Source: Pseudoalteromonas rhizosphaerae
Lineage (GTDB): Bacteria; Pseudomonadota; Gammaproteobacteria; Enterobacterales; Alteromonadaceae
Length of the DNA stretch: 64,000 nt
NCBI RefSeq assembly: GCF_902498845.1
Contig: NZ_CABVLM010000003.1
Coordinates: 62,001 to 126,000 of the forward strand
Direction of reading: 5' to 3'
Position numbers and translations under genes: made by a program. Positions 49,208 to 59,100 of the stretch are shown here, one piece after another. Below the pieces are notes generated by a model. It saw nothing but the letters and a program-made list of their open reading frames with translations. It was not told the DNA's origin and ran no database searches. How positions within the stretch are numbered: the first letter of the stretch is position 1; the number at the start of each line of letters is the position of its first letter.

Positions 49208-49447
49208 ATGAAATTATTAGTTCGTAACCTCTCTCGTGCTACAACAGAGCATGAGCTTCGTACTTTATTTACAGCGCACGGTAAAGTGACCACCTGTAAC
49301 TTAGTACTCGATAAAGAAACTGGCCAATCGAAAGGCTTTGCCTTTGTAGAAATGCCAAACGATGCAGAAGCTGCTGTAGCAATAAAAGCATTGAATCAAA
49401 GTACTGTTGATAAAAGCAAGATCCGCGTAAAGAAAGCTGACGCTTAA
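49208..49447 (+). CDS. RRM-domain RNA-binding protein
   Basis: 79 residues from the ATG at 49208 (M-K-L-L-V-R-N-L); an upstream TTG/ATT-type extension is rejected because the RRM begins at residue 2. RNP2 L-L-V-R-N-L (3-8) and RNP1 K-G-F-A-F-V-E-M (about 43-50) are intact. A single RRM without the usual Gly-rich tail. Such small proteins are often cold-induced RNA chaperones in proteobacteria and cyanobacteria. Followed by a terminator. Confidence 0.93.
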   Translation: MKLLVRNLSRATTEHELRTLFTAHGKVTTCNLVLDKETGQSKGFAFVEMPNDAEAAVAIKALNQSTVDKSKIRVKKADA

Positions 49448-49465
49448 ACGTGTTATTTTGTTGCA

Positions 49466-49492
49466 AAAGGCCAGCACTCTTCGCTGGCTTTT
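49466..49492 (+). terminator. Intrinsic terminator after RRM gene
   Basis: AAAAGGCCAGC, loop, GCTGGCTTTT: the stem GCCAGC/GCTGGC is followed by TTTTAGCTTTTTT. The remaining 190 bases to the M28 gene show no other feature. Confidence 0.85.
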
Positions 49493-49680
49493 AGCTTTTT
49501 TTCACACAACTTCTGCGCCAGTCCCTTTCACCCAACGAAATTTAATTCAGCCCCTAAATCATAGTACCCAAAATCAACTAATTGTATTTTATAAAAATAT
49601 CTGCGCTTCATGGCAAAAAACTAGACAGCAAAACCGACACCCCATATAGTCACAGTATGTATCCTTAAAAACCTGCAATT

Positions 49681-51300
49681 ATGACTCCTCTTTTTAAATC
49701 GCTCAGTGTAACTTTATTATTGGGCTTAACTGGCTGTTCAGAGCCTGCTCAAGAACAAACGACGCTTGACAATACAACCAGTGTAAATTTAAGCAATATT
49801 AAACAACATATTAAAACCCTTGCCTCAGACGAATTTGAAGGACGCGGTCCATTAACGCGCGGTGAAGTAAAAACTGTGGGTTACTTAAGTGACCAATACC
49901 AAGCGCTTGGATTAACTGGTGCATATAATAATAAGTTTTTACAGCCGGTAAAAATGGCGATGGTAACCGCTGATCAAAACATGCAATTAAAAATTGGCGA
50001 CTTGAGCTTTACCGCTGGTAAAGATTTTACGGCGCGAACGAAGCAATTACAGCCACTTATTGATGTTCGTGATTCAGAGGTAGTATTTGTTGGTTATGGC
50101 ATTAATGCGCCCGAGTATAATTGGAATGATTATAAGAATATTGATGTAACGGGTAAAACGGTTGTTGTGTTAGTAAATGATCCTGGGTTTGCTACGCAAA
50201 ACGATGCGCTATTTACCGGCAACGCTATGACCTACTACGGTCGCTGGACTTACAAATACGAAGAAGCCGCTCGCCAAGGCGCAGCCGCAGTATTTATTGT
50301 GCACGAAACAGCGCCAGCTGCATATCCTTGGGGCGTAGTTGAAAGCTCAAATACAGGCACAAAATATACCTTGATGGATAACAACCTAAACGCATCAGAA
50401 CTACCGGTTATGGGTTGGCTAACACTCGATGCAACCGAGCAGCTATTTAAATCAGCAAACTTGAGCTATCAACAATTAAAGCAACAAGCACTTAACGACG
50501 ACTTTAAAGCTACTGCGCTTAATTTAACAGCAAACCTTGCATTTAAAAACGAAGTGTCACACGCTAAATCACACAATGTTGTTGCAAAATTAACGGGCAG
50601 TGAAGCGCCTGATGAATATATTGTGGTCAGCGCACATTGGGATCATTTTGGCACTAAGCAAACTGATAGCGGGCCAAAAATTTATAATGGTGCAGTTGAT
50701 AATGCCTCAGGCAGTGCTGCCACAATTGAAATCGCTCGTATATTAAGTAACATGCATAAACAAAAACCGTTTAAGCGCTCGATTATTTTTGCGAACTTTA
50801 CCGCCGAAGAAACAGGGTTAATTGGCTCAGAGCAATTTGCCAGTGGCGAACTTATCCCTACCAAGCAGATGGTCGCTCTGTTAAATATTGATGGTATGAA
50901 TGTGCTAGATGGCACCGATTACATACTGCAATACGGCAAAGGCTTATCACAAATGGAAGACTACCTTAGCAAAGCCGCAAGCAAACAAGGCCGTCATGTA
51001 AAAATGGATCCCGTGCCACAAAACGGCCTATTCTTCCGATCAGATCACTTCTCACTAGCTAAACAAGGCGTACCTGGTTTACTGTTTATGAGTTTAGGTG
51101 ATACAGATCCAGATTATATTGCTCATAAATACCATAAAGAAGCTGATGATTACTCTGCTCAGTGGTCATTAGGTGGTGTAAAACAAGACATCGAGTTAAT
51201 TGTTGATATCGCATCACAATTGGCAAACAACGGTGATTGGCCAAAATGGCAAGCCGATTCAGATTTTAAAACTCGTCGCGCCCAAGACCGCGCAGAATAA
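49681..51300 (+). CDS. M28 family metallopeptidase, lipoprotein
   Basis: 539 residues. Lipoprotein signal with L-T-G-C (about 17-20). An E-F-E-G-R-G motif (about 57-62) opens the peptidase, a PA-type insert covers about 130-260, and the two-zinc site is complete: S-A-H-W-D-H (about 317-322), D-N-A-S-G (about 340-344), E-E-T-G-L-I-G-S-E (about 377-385), N-I-D-G-M and a late R-S-D-H-F. Probably an outer-membrane-linked aminopeptidase acting in the periplasm. Followed by a strong terminator. Confidence 0.93.
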   Translation: MTPLFKSLSVTLLLGLTGCSEPAQEQTTLDNTTSVNLSNIKQHIKTLASDEFEGRGPLTRGEVKTVGYLSDQYQALGLTGAYNNKFLQPVKMAMVTADQNMQLKIGDLSFTAGKDFTARTKQLQPLIDVRDSEVVFVGYGINAPEYNWNDYKNIDVTGKTVVVLVNDPGFATQNDALFTGNAMTYYGRWTYKYEEAARQGAAAVFIVHETAPAAYPWGVVESSNTGTKYTLMDNNLNASELPVMGWLTLDATEQLFKSANLSYQQLKQQALNDDFKATALNLTANLAFKNEVSHAKSHNVVAKLTGSEAPDEYIVVSAHWDHFGTKQTDSGPKIYNGAVDNASGSAATIEIARILSNMHKQKPFKRSIIFANFTAEETGLIGSEQFASGELIPTKQMVALLNIDGMNVLDGTDYILQYGKGLSQMEDYLSKAASKQGRHVKMDPVPQNGLFFRSDHFSLAKQGVPGLLFMSLGDTDPDYIAHKYHKEADDYSAQWSLGGVKQDIELIVDIASQLANNGDWPKWQADSDFKTRRAQDRAE

Positions 51301-51312
51301 ATTAAGTTGAGT

Positions 51313-51344
51313 TGGGGTAGGCATTCATCGCCTACCCCATTTTT
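51313..51344. terminator. Intrinsic terminator between convergent genes
   Basis: TGGGGTAGGC (51313-51322) and GCCTACCCCA (51330-51339) with a 7-base loop, followed by TTTTT. It ends the M28 gene and lies 2 bp from the stop of the leftward gene at 51346, which may share it. Confidence 0.9.
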
Positions 51345-51345
51345 A

Positions 51346-52290
51346 TTAATGCCCTTTCTTATTGCGTTGTGCGCTCAATAATAAGGTTTCGGCTTTTGCC
51401 CCTAAATACACATAAATAGCCAACGCAATCAATAGCCCTACAACCGCCAACATCATATAAATTGCCGGTAATAAATACTGCGACTGCCCCAGCGCTGCCT
51501 TAAACATCGTTAATAACGCTTCAATAGACACTGCAATTAAAATAGTTGAAATAAACCGTGTGATAGTGCGCCGCGTTGAACTGTGCCTAAAGATATCTTT
51601 ATGCATTAAAATTTCTTCTTCGAGAATCGTTTTACCTAAATCAAATATTGCTAACGCGAGGGTGATAAAAATGATGATCGTAAACGGTTCGAGCGGATCA
51701 TTTTCTATAGAGCGGACAAACAGTAAGCTATAAATATCACCAAACACCCTACCAAGTAAAAATAACACTAAGATAAATAAGCAACTGACAATAATGCCAT
51801 AACCCGCTTTAAAAAATGGCGTCATCGTGGCGCGAGTACGATCCCCCATAATAAATTCGATTAATTGCGTTAGACATACATCAATCACTAAATAGCGATT
51901 TTCGCCATATGAAGCATGTAACGATTTTATTGCTGAAATACATAAGTGATTGGTCGCGATCGAAATATAGGGCGGCGTAAAACGAGTATGTTGCTGTTGT
52001 TGGATACCTTGAAAATACGGCCGTTCACTCAAATCCTGTGAATCGCCACGATTATTTAAGGTCTTCATATACTGACGTTTAAAGCAGACATTGTTACCTA
52101 GCTGCACGCCATTTTTATCTAAACAGTATTGTAATTCTAAAAATGGGTATTGAGCGATTAAATAACGATTATCTTGTTGTTTTTTAACACCGTCTTCTAA
52201 GCTTGCTAGCACTGAGTCAAGTAAGTCGTGGATCACGGTTTGATATTCTTGGTAACGTTCGACGCTACTGATATAACTCATTCTTGCCAT
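51346..52290 (-). CDS. Membrane protein with PDC/CACHE-like sensor region
   Basis: 314 residues. An N-terminal half of about 165 residues has the D-L-S-E-R-P-Y-F-Q-G motif (about 86-95) typical of PDC/CACHE sensor domains, but there is no leading membrane helix or signal, so its side of the membrane is unclear. The C-terminal half has four hydrophobic helices (about 164-310) resembling PsiE-type membrane proteins. No kinase, GGDEF or chemotaxis output is attached. TAGGAG precedes the ATG. Confidence 0.78.
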   Translation of the reverse strand: MARMSYISSVERYQEYQTVIHDLLDSVLASLEDGVKKQQDNRYLIAQYPFLELQYCLDKNGVQLGNNVCFKRQYMKTLNNRGDSQDLSERPYFQGIQQQQHTRFTPPYISIATNHLCISAIKSLHASYGENRYLVIDVCLTQLIEFIMGDRTRATMTPFFKAGYGIIVSCLFILVLFLLGRVFGDIYSLLFVRSIENDPLEPFTIIIFITLALAIFDLGKTILEEEILMHKDIFRHSSTRRTITRFISTILIAVSIEALLTMFKAALGQSQYLLPAIYMMLAVVGLLIALAIYVYLGAKAETLLLSAQRNKKGH

Positions 52291-52496
52291 GTGTTTGCTC
52301 CTAACTGCATAATTAAAAGTAATAGCAATTACAGAACCAACTTTACAAAAACTTATAAATCAATTAGTTGCATTATTTAAATAAAATAAAAAATCTATTT
52401 CGCACCAACCAGGTGCAAAATAAACTGCTGGACTTACTTTTTTGCAAGCACAAAAAATGGGCTACTTAGCCCATTCTTTCATTAAATCAATTACTT

Positions 52497-52799
52497 TTAA
52501 ATTTCATCATCAGAGTCTTGCACTTGACGTTGTGCAGCTCTAGCAATGATTTCAACATAAAACGACTCTAAGCCTTGTTTTTCAATTTCGCTGATTGAGT
52601 TGCTAATTTCAGCAACGTGCACCACTTGGGCATCTTCAGCTGTGTTACCAAATTTACAATCAAATGCCCAGTAATCAGCATCAATTGGCAACGTTTTGTT
52701 ACGCTCTCTTTTCAAATACTTTTTTACTTCATGCTTTGCAGCATCTACCATGCGAGGGTATTTGATTTTCTCGTGATTCAGCGTGAATGTTTTCTTCAT
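52497..52799 (-). CDS. DUF6172-type small protein
   Basis: 100 residues beginning M-K-K-T-F-T-L and containing K-Y-L-K-R-E-R-N-K-x-L-P (about 28-39) and Y-W-A-F-D-C-K-F-G (about 44-52), which I associate with the conserved DUF6172 family. Cytoplasmic, charged, function unknown. AGGA precedes the ATG. The 160 bases to the next gene show nothing else. Confidence 0.8.
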   Translation of the reverse strand: MKKTFTLNHEKIKYPRMVDAAKHEVKKYLKRERNKTLPIDADYWAFDCKFGNTAEDAQVVHVAEISNSISEIEKQGLESFYVEIIARAAQRQVQDSDDEI

Positions 52800-52958
52800 T
52801 ACGTTCCTAATTACCTTGATTTAATGATGATGGCAATAATACCAAGTAAATTGGAAATGCCATTTGGGGTCATTATAGCAATTGCATTTAGTTTGTGGAT
52901 GCTTTTTTTACACTAAAATAAATAAAATATTTTTACCGATAATTATTACAGCTTAATA

Positions 52959-53480
52959 TCACGCTTGGGCAAGGTGTAAGGGTTGATGAAGATCTGCATT
53001 ATTAAGGCTATCGTAAAATGCAGCCGCATCCATTTGCGGATGATCCAGCTGTGTTTCTTTATCTAAATGACGCTTTCGCACGACTAGTTCGCAATTATCA
53101 ATCACCATTAGTGGAATATGGTTTTTATCATCTCTGATCACTAATGGTTCCGGCGCAAGGCACGAACGTAAACGAATATCTGCCATGCTGCCTTGTTGTA
53201 ATAGCTGTGCATTATGTTGGCCAATGAGCATATCAAATTCATCTGGAGCCAATGCTTGCTCAGGCCCAGCCCCTAATTGTTCACGTAATTGCGCTTCATT
53301 TGGTGTTGAAGCATGTGCATCAAATGGGGTTTTAGGGAGATGAAATTGACTAAAATCTAACACGTCATGAGAAAGCATTGCCAATAATAATGCAAACTCG
53401 CCACGACGGTGTTCTGAGACACTTTTGGCAAGACGATTGTTAAGTTGACTCTCTGTGATTAACAAATCATCGATTTGCAT
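52959..53480 (-). CDS. VC2046/SO_2500-like conserved protein
   Basis: 173 residues with R-R-G-E-F-A-L-L-L-A-M-L-S-H-D-V (about 25-40), a pattern I recall from a Vibrio/Shewanella family of unknown function. No signal peptide. A Q-H-N-A-Q-L-L-Q-Q helix lies in the centre. Start has a weak ribosome-binding site. Transcribed away from the tRNA-Tyr genes. Confidence 0.72.
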   Translation of the reverse strand: MQIDDLLITESQLNNRLAKSVSEHRRGEFALLLAMLSHDVLDFSQFHLPKTPFDAHASTPNEAQLREQLGAGPEQALAPDEFDMLIGQHNAQLLQQGSMADIRLRSCLAPEPLVIRDDKNHIPLMVIDNCELVVRKRHLDKETQLDHPQMDAAAFYDSLNNADLHQPLHLAQA

Positions 53481-53549
53481 AGACTTTAGCCGATTGCAGT
53501 TAGTAATAGATATTTATCGGCTTTATTTAATATTTCTTTAGCTTTTTTC

Positions 53550-53577
53550 TTTACTTAAATGCTCACTTTGCTATTAT
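53550..53577 (+). promoter_or_regulatory. Likely promoter of the tRNA-Tyr pair
   Basis: TTTACT, a 16-base spacer and TATTAT end 15 bp before the first tRNA-Tyr. The following CAGCGCCG is GC-rich, like the discriminators of stringently controlled stable-RNA promoters. Confidence 0.55.
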
Positions 53578-53592
53578 CAGCGCCGTTGCATT

Positions 53593-53677
53593 GGAGGGGT
53601 TCCCGAGCGGCCAAAGGGATCAGACTGTAAATCTGACGGCTCAGCCTTCGCTGGTTCGAATCCAGCTCCCTCCACCA
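53593..53677 (+). tRNA. tRNA-Tyr(GTA), copy 1
   Basis: 85 bases with encoded CCA. Acceptor ggaggggt/ctccctcc region, anticodon stem cagac around loop tgtaaat gives GTA, and the long variable arm marks a class II tRNA-Tyr. Starts 50 bp before an identical copy ends its spacer. Confidence 0.96.
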
Positions 53678-53726
53678 CTTTTCTTACCGCTAAGTTAAGT
53701 GGGGCCAAATGCGACAAAATTAGTGT

Positions 53727-53811
53727 GGAGGGGTTCCCGAGCGGCCAAAGGGATCAGACTGTAAATCTGACGGCTCAGCCTTCGCTGGTTCGAATCCAGC
53801 TCCCTCCACCA
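53727..53811 (+). tRNA. tRNA-Tyr(GTA), copy 2
   Basis: Identical to copy 1 over 85 bases including CCA; 49-base spacer between them. Probably one dicistronic transcript. No terminator hairpin follows; a 15-bp minisatellite starts 34 bp downstream. Confidence 0.96.
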
Positions 53812-53845
53812 CTTTTCTTAACTATCAGCAAAACTTCATTCTTCG

Positions 53846-54104
53846 AACTTTATTCTCGCTAACTTTATTCTCGCTACTTTATTCTCGCTAACTTTATTCT
53901 CGGTAACTTTATTCTCGGTAACTTTATCCTCGGTAACTTTATCCTCGCTAACTTTATCCTCGCTAACTTTATCCTCGCTAACTTTATCCTCGCTAACTTT
54001 ATCCTCGGTAACTTTATCCTCGCTAACTTTATCCTCGGTAACTTTATCCTCGCTAACTTTACCCTCGCTAACTTTACCCTCGGTAACTTTATCCTCGCTA
54101 ACTC
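53846..54104. repeat. 15-bp minisatellite, 17 units
   Basis: Seventeen direct units of AACTTTAT(C/T)CTCG(C/G)T plus a partial. One unit is 14 bp. Variants are ordered: T-form units at the left, C-form in the centre and ACC forms near the right, as expected from local expansion. The last partial unit holds the stop codon of the leftward peptidase gene. There are no non-repetitive spacers, so it is not a CRISPR array. Confidence 0.95.
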
Positions 54105-54834
54105 ATTCGACTACCCATTGTAAACTCGCACCGTGTTGCCTTAACCATTTTGTTGCTTGCTTATAATCAGGATAAAACTCACTGACGCGCTTCCAAAATG
54201 CGGCACTGTGATTTAAATATTTCAAGTGAGCTAGTTCATGCACAATTACATAATCAATAATACTCTGCGGCGCACTGGCTAATAACAAATTAAAGGTCAA
54301 TTCTCGTCGTCGATTACAACTGCCCCAACGACGCTTATAAGTATGAATGCGAATACTGCTAGGTAAAGCCTCTGCCATTTTTAGGCAATAAGCATGTACA
54401 CGCATTTCAATATAATTTTCTAATTGCTCATGTAAAAAACTTTCGAGCAAGGTTTGGTACATTGGCTGCTGATGCTTAACCCGTCCAGAAAGATTTAGCT
54501 GTAACACATTCCCCTGCTGATTTTTTACTAGCTGCCATGCGCTGCGCGAGCTGACACCATAAGTCAGTATCATAGGTTGTGAAAAAACCAGTACGCGATT
54601 ATCTTGTAATGGGTATTGGCGAGTATCAAGCATTTGACTTTGCTTATTAATTTGCGCATTGATCCAGTCAGTTTTACTTAGCAGCCAGCTTTCAAGTTCC
54701 TTTTTAGCAACCCCAACAGGCGCATAAACTGTGACACTTTGTTGCTGGACTTTGATAGCGACAGTTTTGCGGCGGCGACTACGTTTTAATGTATATTCAA
54801 ACAAACCTAACTCTTGTAATTGACCGACAGTCAT
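54103..54834 (-). CDS. YgjP-like (M48/SprT-type) metallopeptidase
   Basis: 243 residues of the DUF45/YgjP family. The zinc motif V-H-E-L-A-H-L-K-Y-L-N-H-S lies at about 195-207 (HExxH plus a downstream His), and W-K-R-V-S-E-F-Y-P-D-Y follows. N-terminal beta-rich region with K-R-S-R-R-R-K-T-V. Cytoplasmic protease of unclear role. Its stop codon sits in the last minisatellite unit; beyond the stop the frame stays open through much of the array with S-E-D-K-V-type repeats. Confidence 0.88.
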   Translation of the reverse strand: MTVGQLQELGLFEYTLKRSRRRKTVAIKVQQQSVTVYAPVGVAKKELESWLLSKTDWINAQINKQSQMLDTRQYPLQDNRVLVFSQPMILTYGVSSRSAWQLVKNQQGNVLQLNLSGRVKHQQPMYQTLLESFLHEQLENYIEMRVHAYCLKMAEALPSSIRIHTYKRRWGSCNRRRELTFNLLLASAPQSIIDYVIVHELAHLKYLNHSAAFWKRVSEFYPDYKQATKWLRQHGASLQWVVE

Positions 54835-54919
54835 TGAACTAATTAACAGGTCACTATAATACCTTGCAAAATAACTGCTAATCTATAACTAAGTAGAATT
54901 AAATAAAGCGATATCAAAC

Positions 54920-55900
54920 ATGCCTGATAAGCCTTGTTGTCGTTATACCTCTCCCGATGGCCATCATTGTCAAGAAACAGACATGGGCTCAGGTTTTTGT
55001 TTTTGGCATGATGCCAAATTTGATAAGTCAGGCTTAGATCTGACCCAAAAATTAGAGCGCTATGCAAAAAAGGGAGGATTATTACAGGGATTGCAATTAA
55101 AACGCGCTAACCTTAATGGGCTTAATTTGATAAAACAAGATGATGAGGATGGTTTTGATTTATCTTACAGTAATTTTTATCGTGCAACGCTCACCAACGC
55201 TCACCTGTTTAATAATAAAATAGCCCACAGTTCACTGATGAAAGCCAACTTGCACGAAGCAAGCCTGCATTACTGCAACCTACAAGATACAAATTTATTG
55301 GGTATAAAACTAAACAACACCCGTATTGATAACATTGAGCTAGGCGCTGAACTATTACAGGAAAAACAAGCTAAAGCAGCGCTTAAACATACAGATAAAA
55401 GCGCAGCCCTTGACTTATTTGAACAATCAGAAGAAATATTTCGCAATTTACGTAAAGCATCAGAACAACAAGGCTTATTTGAACTGGCGGGTAATTTCAC
55501 GTACAAAGAACTGCGGATGCGTCACGCACAATATCCACGAGGTTCAAAAAAACGATTAGCCTCGAGCTGTATTGATATGTTGTGCGGGTATGGTGAAAAG
55601 CCTGAAAATGTGATCCGTTTTAGTTTGTCACTGATCATCTGCTGCGCCCTGTGTTATTTTATTTTTGGGGTGATGGATGCTGGTCGTATTATGCAGTTCA
55701 ATCCGGCGGCAACATTAAGTGATAATTTATTAGCCCTACTTAATAGCTTCTATTTTAGCGTGGTTACTTTTACAACCTTAGGATATGGCGATATTACTCC
55801 GGTTGGTTTCTCCCGATTCGTTGCTGCAGTTGAAGCGTTTTGCGGGAGTTTCTCTCTGGCACTATTCGTAGTCGTATTTGTCAAACGTATGACCCGATAA
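54920..55900 (+). CDS. Pentapeptide-repeat two-helix potassium-channel-like protein
   Basis: 326 residues in four parts. A Cys/His-rich head (C6, C7, C17, C27, with H and W-H-D, about 1-35) may bind zinc. Pentapeptide repeats (A-N-L-x-x type, about 60-140) form a right-handed beta-helix. A charged helical linker (about 140-225) precedes the membrane part: TM1 (about 233-252), a pore loop with the potassium filter T-T-L-G-Y-G-D at about 289-295, and TM2 (about 301-322). A tetrameric K+ channel of the Ion_trans_2 type is likely, with the soluble part as a possible gating domain. Confidence 0.88.
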   Translation: MPDKPCCRYTSPDGHHCQETDMGSGFCFWHDAKFDKSGLDLTQKLERYAKKGGLLQGLQLKRANLNGLNLIKQDDEDGFDLSYSNFYRATLTNAHLFNNKIAHSSLMKANLHEASLHYCNLQDTNLLGIKLNNTRIDNIELGAELLQEKQAKAALKHTDKSAALDLFEQSEEIFRNLRKASEQQGLFELAGNFTYKELRMRHAQYPRGSKKRLASSCIDMLCGYGEKPENVIRFSLSLIICCALCYFIFGVMDAGRIMQFNPAATLSDNLLALLNSFYFSVVTFTTLGYGDITPVGFSRFVAAVEAFCGSFSLALFVVVFVKRMTR

Positions 55901-56149
55901 TTACCGATTACTTTATCTGCGAAAATAAATAGTTCAGCTAAATACCTGCTATAAAACTGGTTATAAATGATGCTAACATTGCGCACAATGAAACTTAGCG
56001 AATTGATTTTAAAAAGTTTTTGATTTTGTTAAATTTTGCAGCTAAATATGTAAACAAATAACAGGCGTTTGCGCAAAATTAATTAATTGTCTTAACATAT
56101 ATTTCAGGTGATATTAGTTATTACTGAAATAACAGTGTATTGAGTCGTT

Positions 56150-59100
56150 ATGCTTACCGCTTTTTTTATTACCGATCACGATCCGAGCCTTCTTATTAAT
56201 GGTGTTTATGACCCATTTTTAGTCGCTCTGTCTGTTTTAACGGCTATTTTCTCTGCATTTTTTGCAACTTACATGATCGATCTGGCCAAAGAAACACGCT
56301 TCAAAAGTTATCAAAAATTAGCCAACTCAACGGCTTCCTTGGTACTTTCTGGCGGTATTTGGAGTATGCATTTTATTGGTATGTTGGCATTTTCACTGTG
56401 TACAAATATCAGCTACGACCCAACACTCACCTTTTTATCTTTCATTCCAGCATTTTTAGCCTGCCTAACTGGCGTGTCATTATTAGTAAAAAATAACGCC
56501 ACTATTTTCAGTTTAATACTGCCCTCGGTACTACTCGGCGCAGGTATCGGCACTATGCATTACAGTGGTATGGCAGCAATGGAATTGAGCCCGCTGCTAC
56601 GCTACGATCCATTGATGTTTGGGTTGTCAATTATCGTTGCCGTTGTACTGGCGTTTATATCTTTATATGCTCGCTTTAATATTAAAAAGCACCTCCCAAC
56701 ACTAAATTCTTTGCAGACGCGGTTGATCAGCGCAATCATTTTGGGTTTTGCTGTTGCAGGTATGCATTACATGGGAATGGCGGCAACACGGTTTGTTGCA
56801 ACCTCGCCATTAATTGGTAATGACAGCGCCAGCTCAGAACTTACATTTGTTGCTATTAGCGTAGTGTTCGCCACCATTATTCTAACCGCGATAGTTGCTA
56901 TCATTAACGGTATGGTACGCTATCGCATGTTACTTGAAGAAAAAACAGGGAATGAATCTCGCTTAGAGGCTATTTTATCGACCGCTATAGATGGCATTGT
57001 AACAATTAACAATCGCGGTATTATCTTAAGCTTTAATAACGCTGCAGAGAATATTTTCGGCTGGCATAGCACTGATGTAAAGGGTAAAAACATAAAAATG
57101 CTGATGGCAGATGATATCGCAGCCGAGCATGATGAATATCTATTAAAGGCACATCACATCGATTTAGGTAAAGTTATTGGCGTCAATCGTGATGTTCTTG
57201 CTAAACATAAACAAGGTCACCTATTTCCTATTCGCTTAGGTATTGGTGAAGCAAACCAGCCAGGGCAAGAGTCAATATTTGTTGGCTTTATTACTGACTT
57301 GACTGAGCAACGCAAACTACAACAAAACCTCATAGCGCAAGAACAACAATACCGCTCGCTGATGAATAATATGCCTGGCGTGGTATTTCGCTGCCAGTTA
57401 GATAAAAGCTGGAGCATGATTTTTATTAGCCCTAGCATTAATGAAGTAACTGGCTATGTCCCATCGGAATTTATCAATCAGCATATTCAGTTTAGTGATT
57501 TGATTTTTAAAGATGATAACAAACGCATCAATAAATCGGTCGAGCAAGCGATCGCTGCTAAATCGCAATACTCAATTGAATACCGACTACGTCATCGAAG
57601 TGGCAAGCTAATTTGGGTGCTTGAGAAAGGTAGCTTTGAGTTCAACAAGCAAGGTGAAGCGATTTGGATCGACGGCGTTATTATCGATATTAGTGAACGT
57701 CGTGAATACGAAGATAAATTAAAGTTGGCGAAAATAGCCGCCGAAGATGCAGCCCAAGCCAAACAGTCATTTATGGCGAATATGAGTCACGAAATTCGCA
57801 CACCGATGAATTCGATTATTGGCTTTAGTGATTTATTGATGGATACCCCACTTGATCAAGACCAACAAAAGCACTTAATTATCGTAAATAATGCGGCTCG
57901 CTCGCTGTTACGGCTATTAAATGAAATATTGGATTCTGCAAAACTTGAAAAAGGTAAGCTGACCATTGAATTAGTGCATTTTAATCTTCAAGCGGTGCTT
58001 GATAGTATTATTTCTACATTTTGGTTAGAAGCAAAAAAGAAAGATCTAGAACTAACACTTACCATCAAAGAGTCTGTTCACCCTACTTATTACGGTGATC
58101 CAGGCCGAATTCGCCAAGTTTTAACAAATTTAATTGGTAATGCAGTTAAGTTTACAGCTCAGGGCTCAGTGAATGTAACTGTCAGTACGACACAAAATAA
58201 TTACTTATTTTTTGAAGTACAAGATACCGGTATTGGTATTGCTAAAGATCGTCTTAAAGCGGTATTTCAGCCTTTTGAACAAGCTGACGGGACTACTACT
58301 CGTCGTTTTGGTGGCACTGGACTTGGTACTACTATCAGTAAGCAACTCGTTGAGCTGATGGGTGGCATAATCAACGTAGTCAGTGAAGAAGATAAAGGCA
58401 GCTGCTTTTATTTTTCATTGCCTTTAGAGGTCGGTGATGAAACCCAAGTCAATTACTTTGATAAGTTGCATACGCAATTACCTAAGCTGCGCATTTTAGT
58501 CGTTGATGACATAGCACAAAATGTTGAGCTACTACAGTTATTATTGTCGCGAGATCAGCATACGATTAGCTCTGCAAGCAACGGCTTAGAAGCGATCGCT
58601 ATTTTTGAAAAACAAGATTTTGATGTCATTTTAATGGATATCCATATGCCTGAATGTGACGGTATTGCCGCGACCGAAAAAATTCGTGAAATTGAGCAAC
58701 AACGACAGCTAAAAAAGACTCCGATCATTGCGCTCACCGCCAGTGTCTTACAGCAAGATAAATTAACGGCTAAAAAAGCGGGTATGAATGGCTTCGCCAA
58801 TAAGCCTGTTGATATCAATCAATTGAATCAAGAGATTGCGCAAGTGCTTGGCTTTGGTTTAAATATAGAAACGCAAATTGCTCACAGTGATCCCGCAGCA
58901 CAGCATATTGATTTTAAAAAAGGACAGCAACTTTGGGGCAGTAAGTGTAAACAGCTGAGCGAAATACACCGTTTTTTTAAAGAGCAGCAGGCAACATGTG
59001 ACATTATCTTTAATGATGGACTAAATGCCTTAAAAGATATTAATGGCACATTACATACCCTTAAAGGCTTATCTGGTAATTTAGGTTTACCGACTATGAT

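Noticed and set aside
53846-54104. CRISPR-like regular repeat
   Set aside because: The units are contiguous 15-mers with no unique spacers, and no cas gene is in the window.
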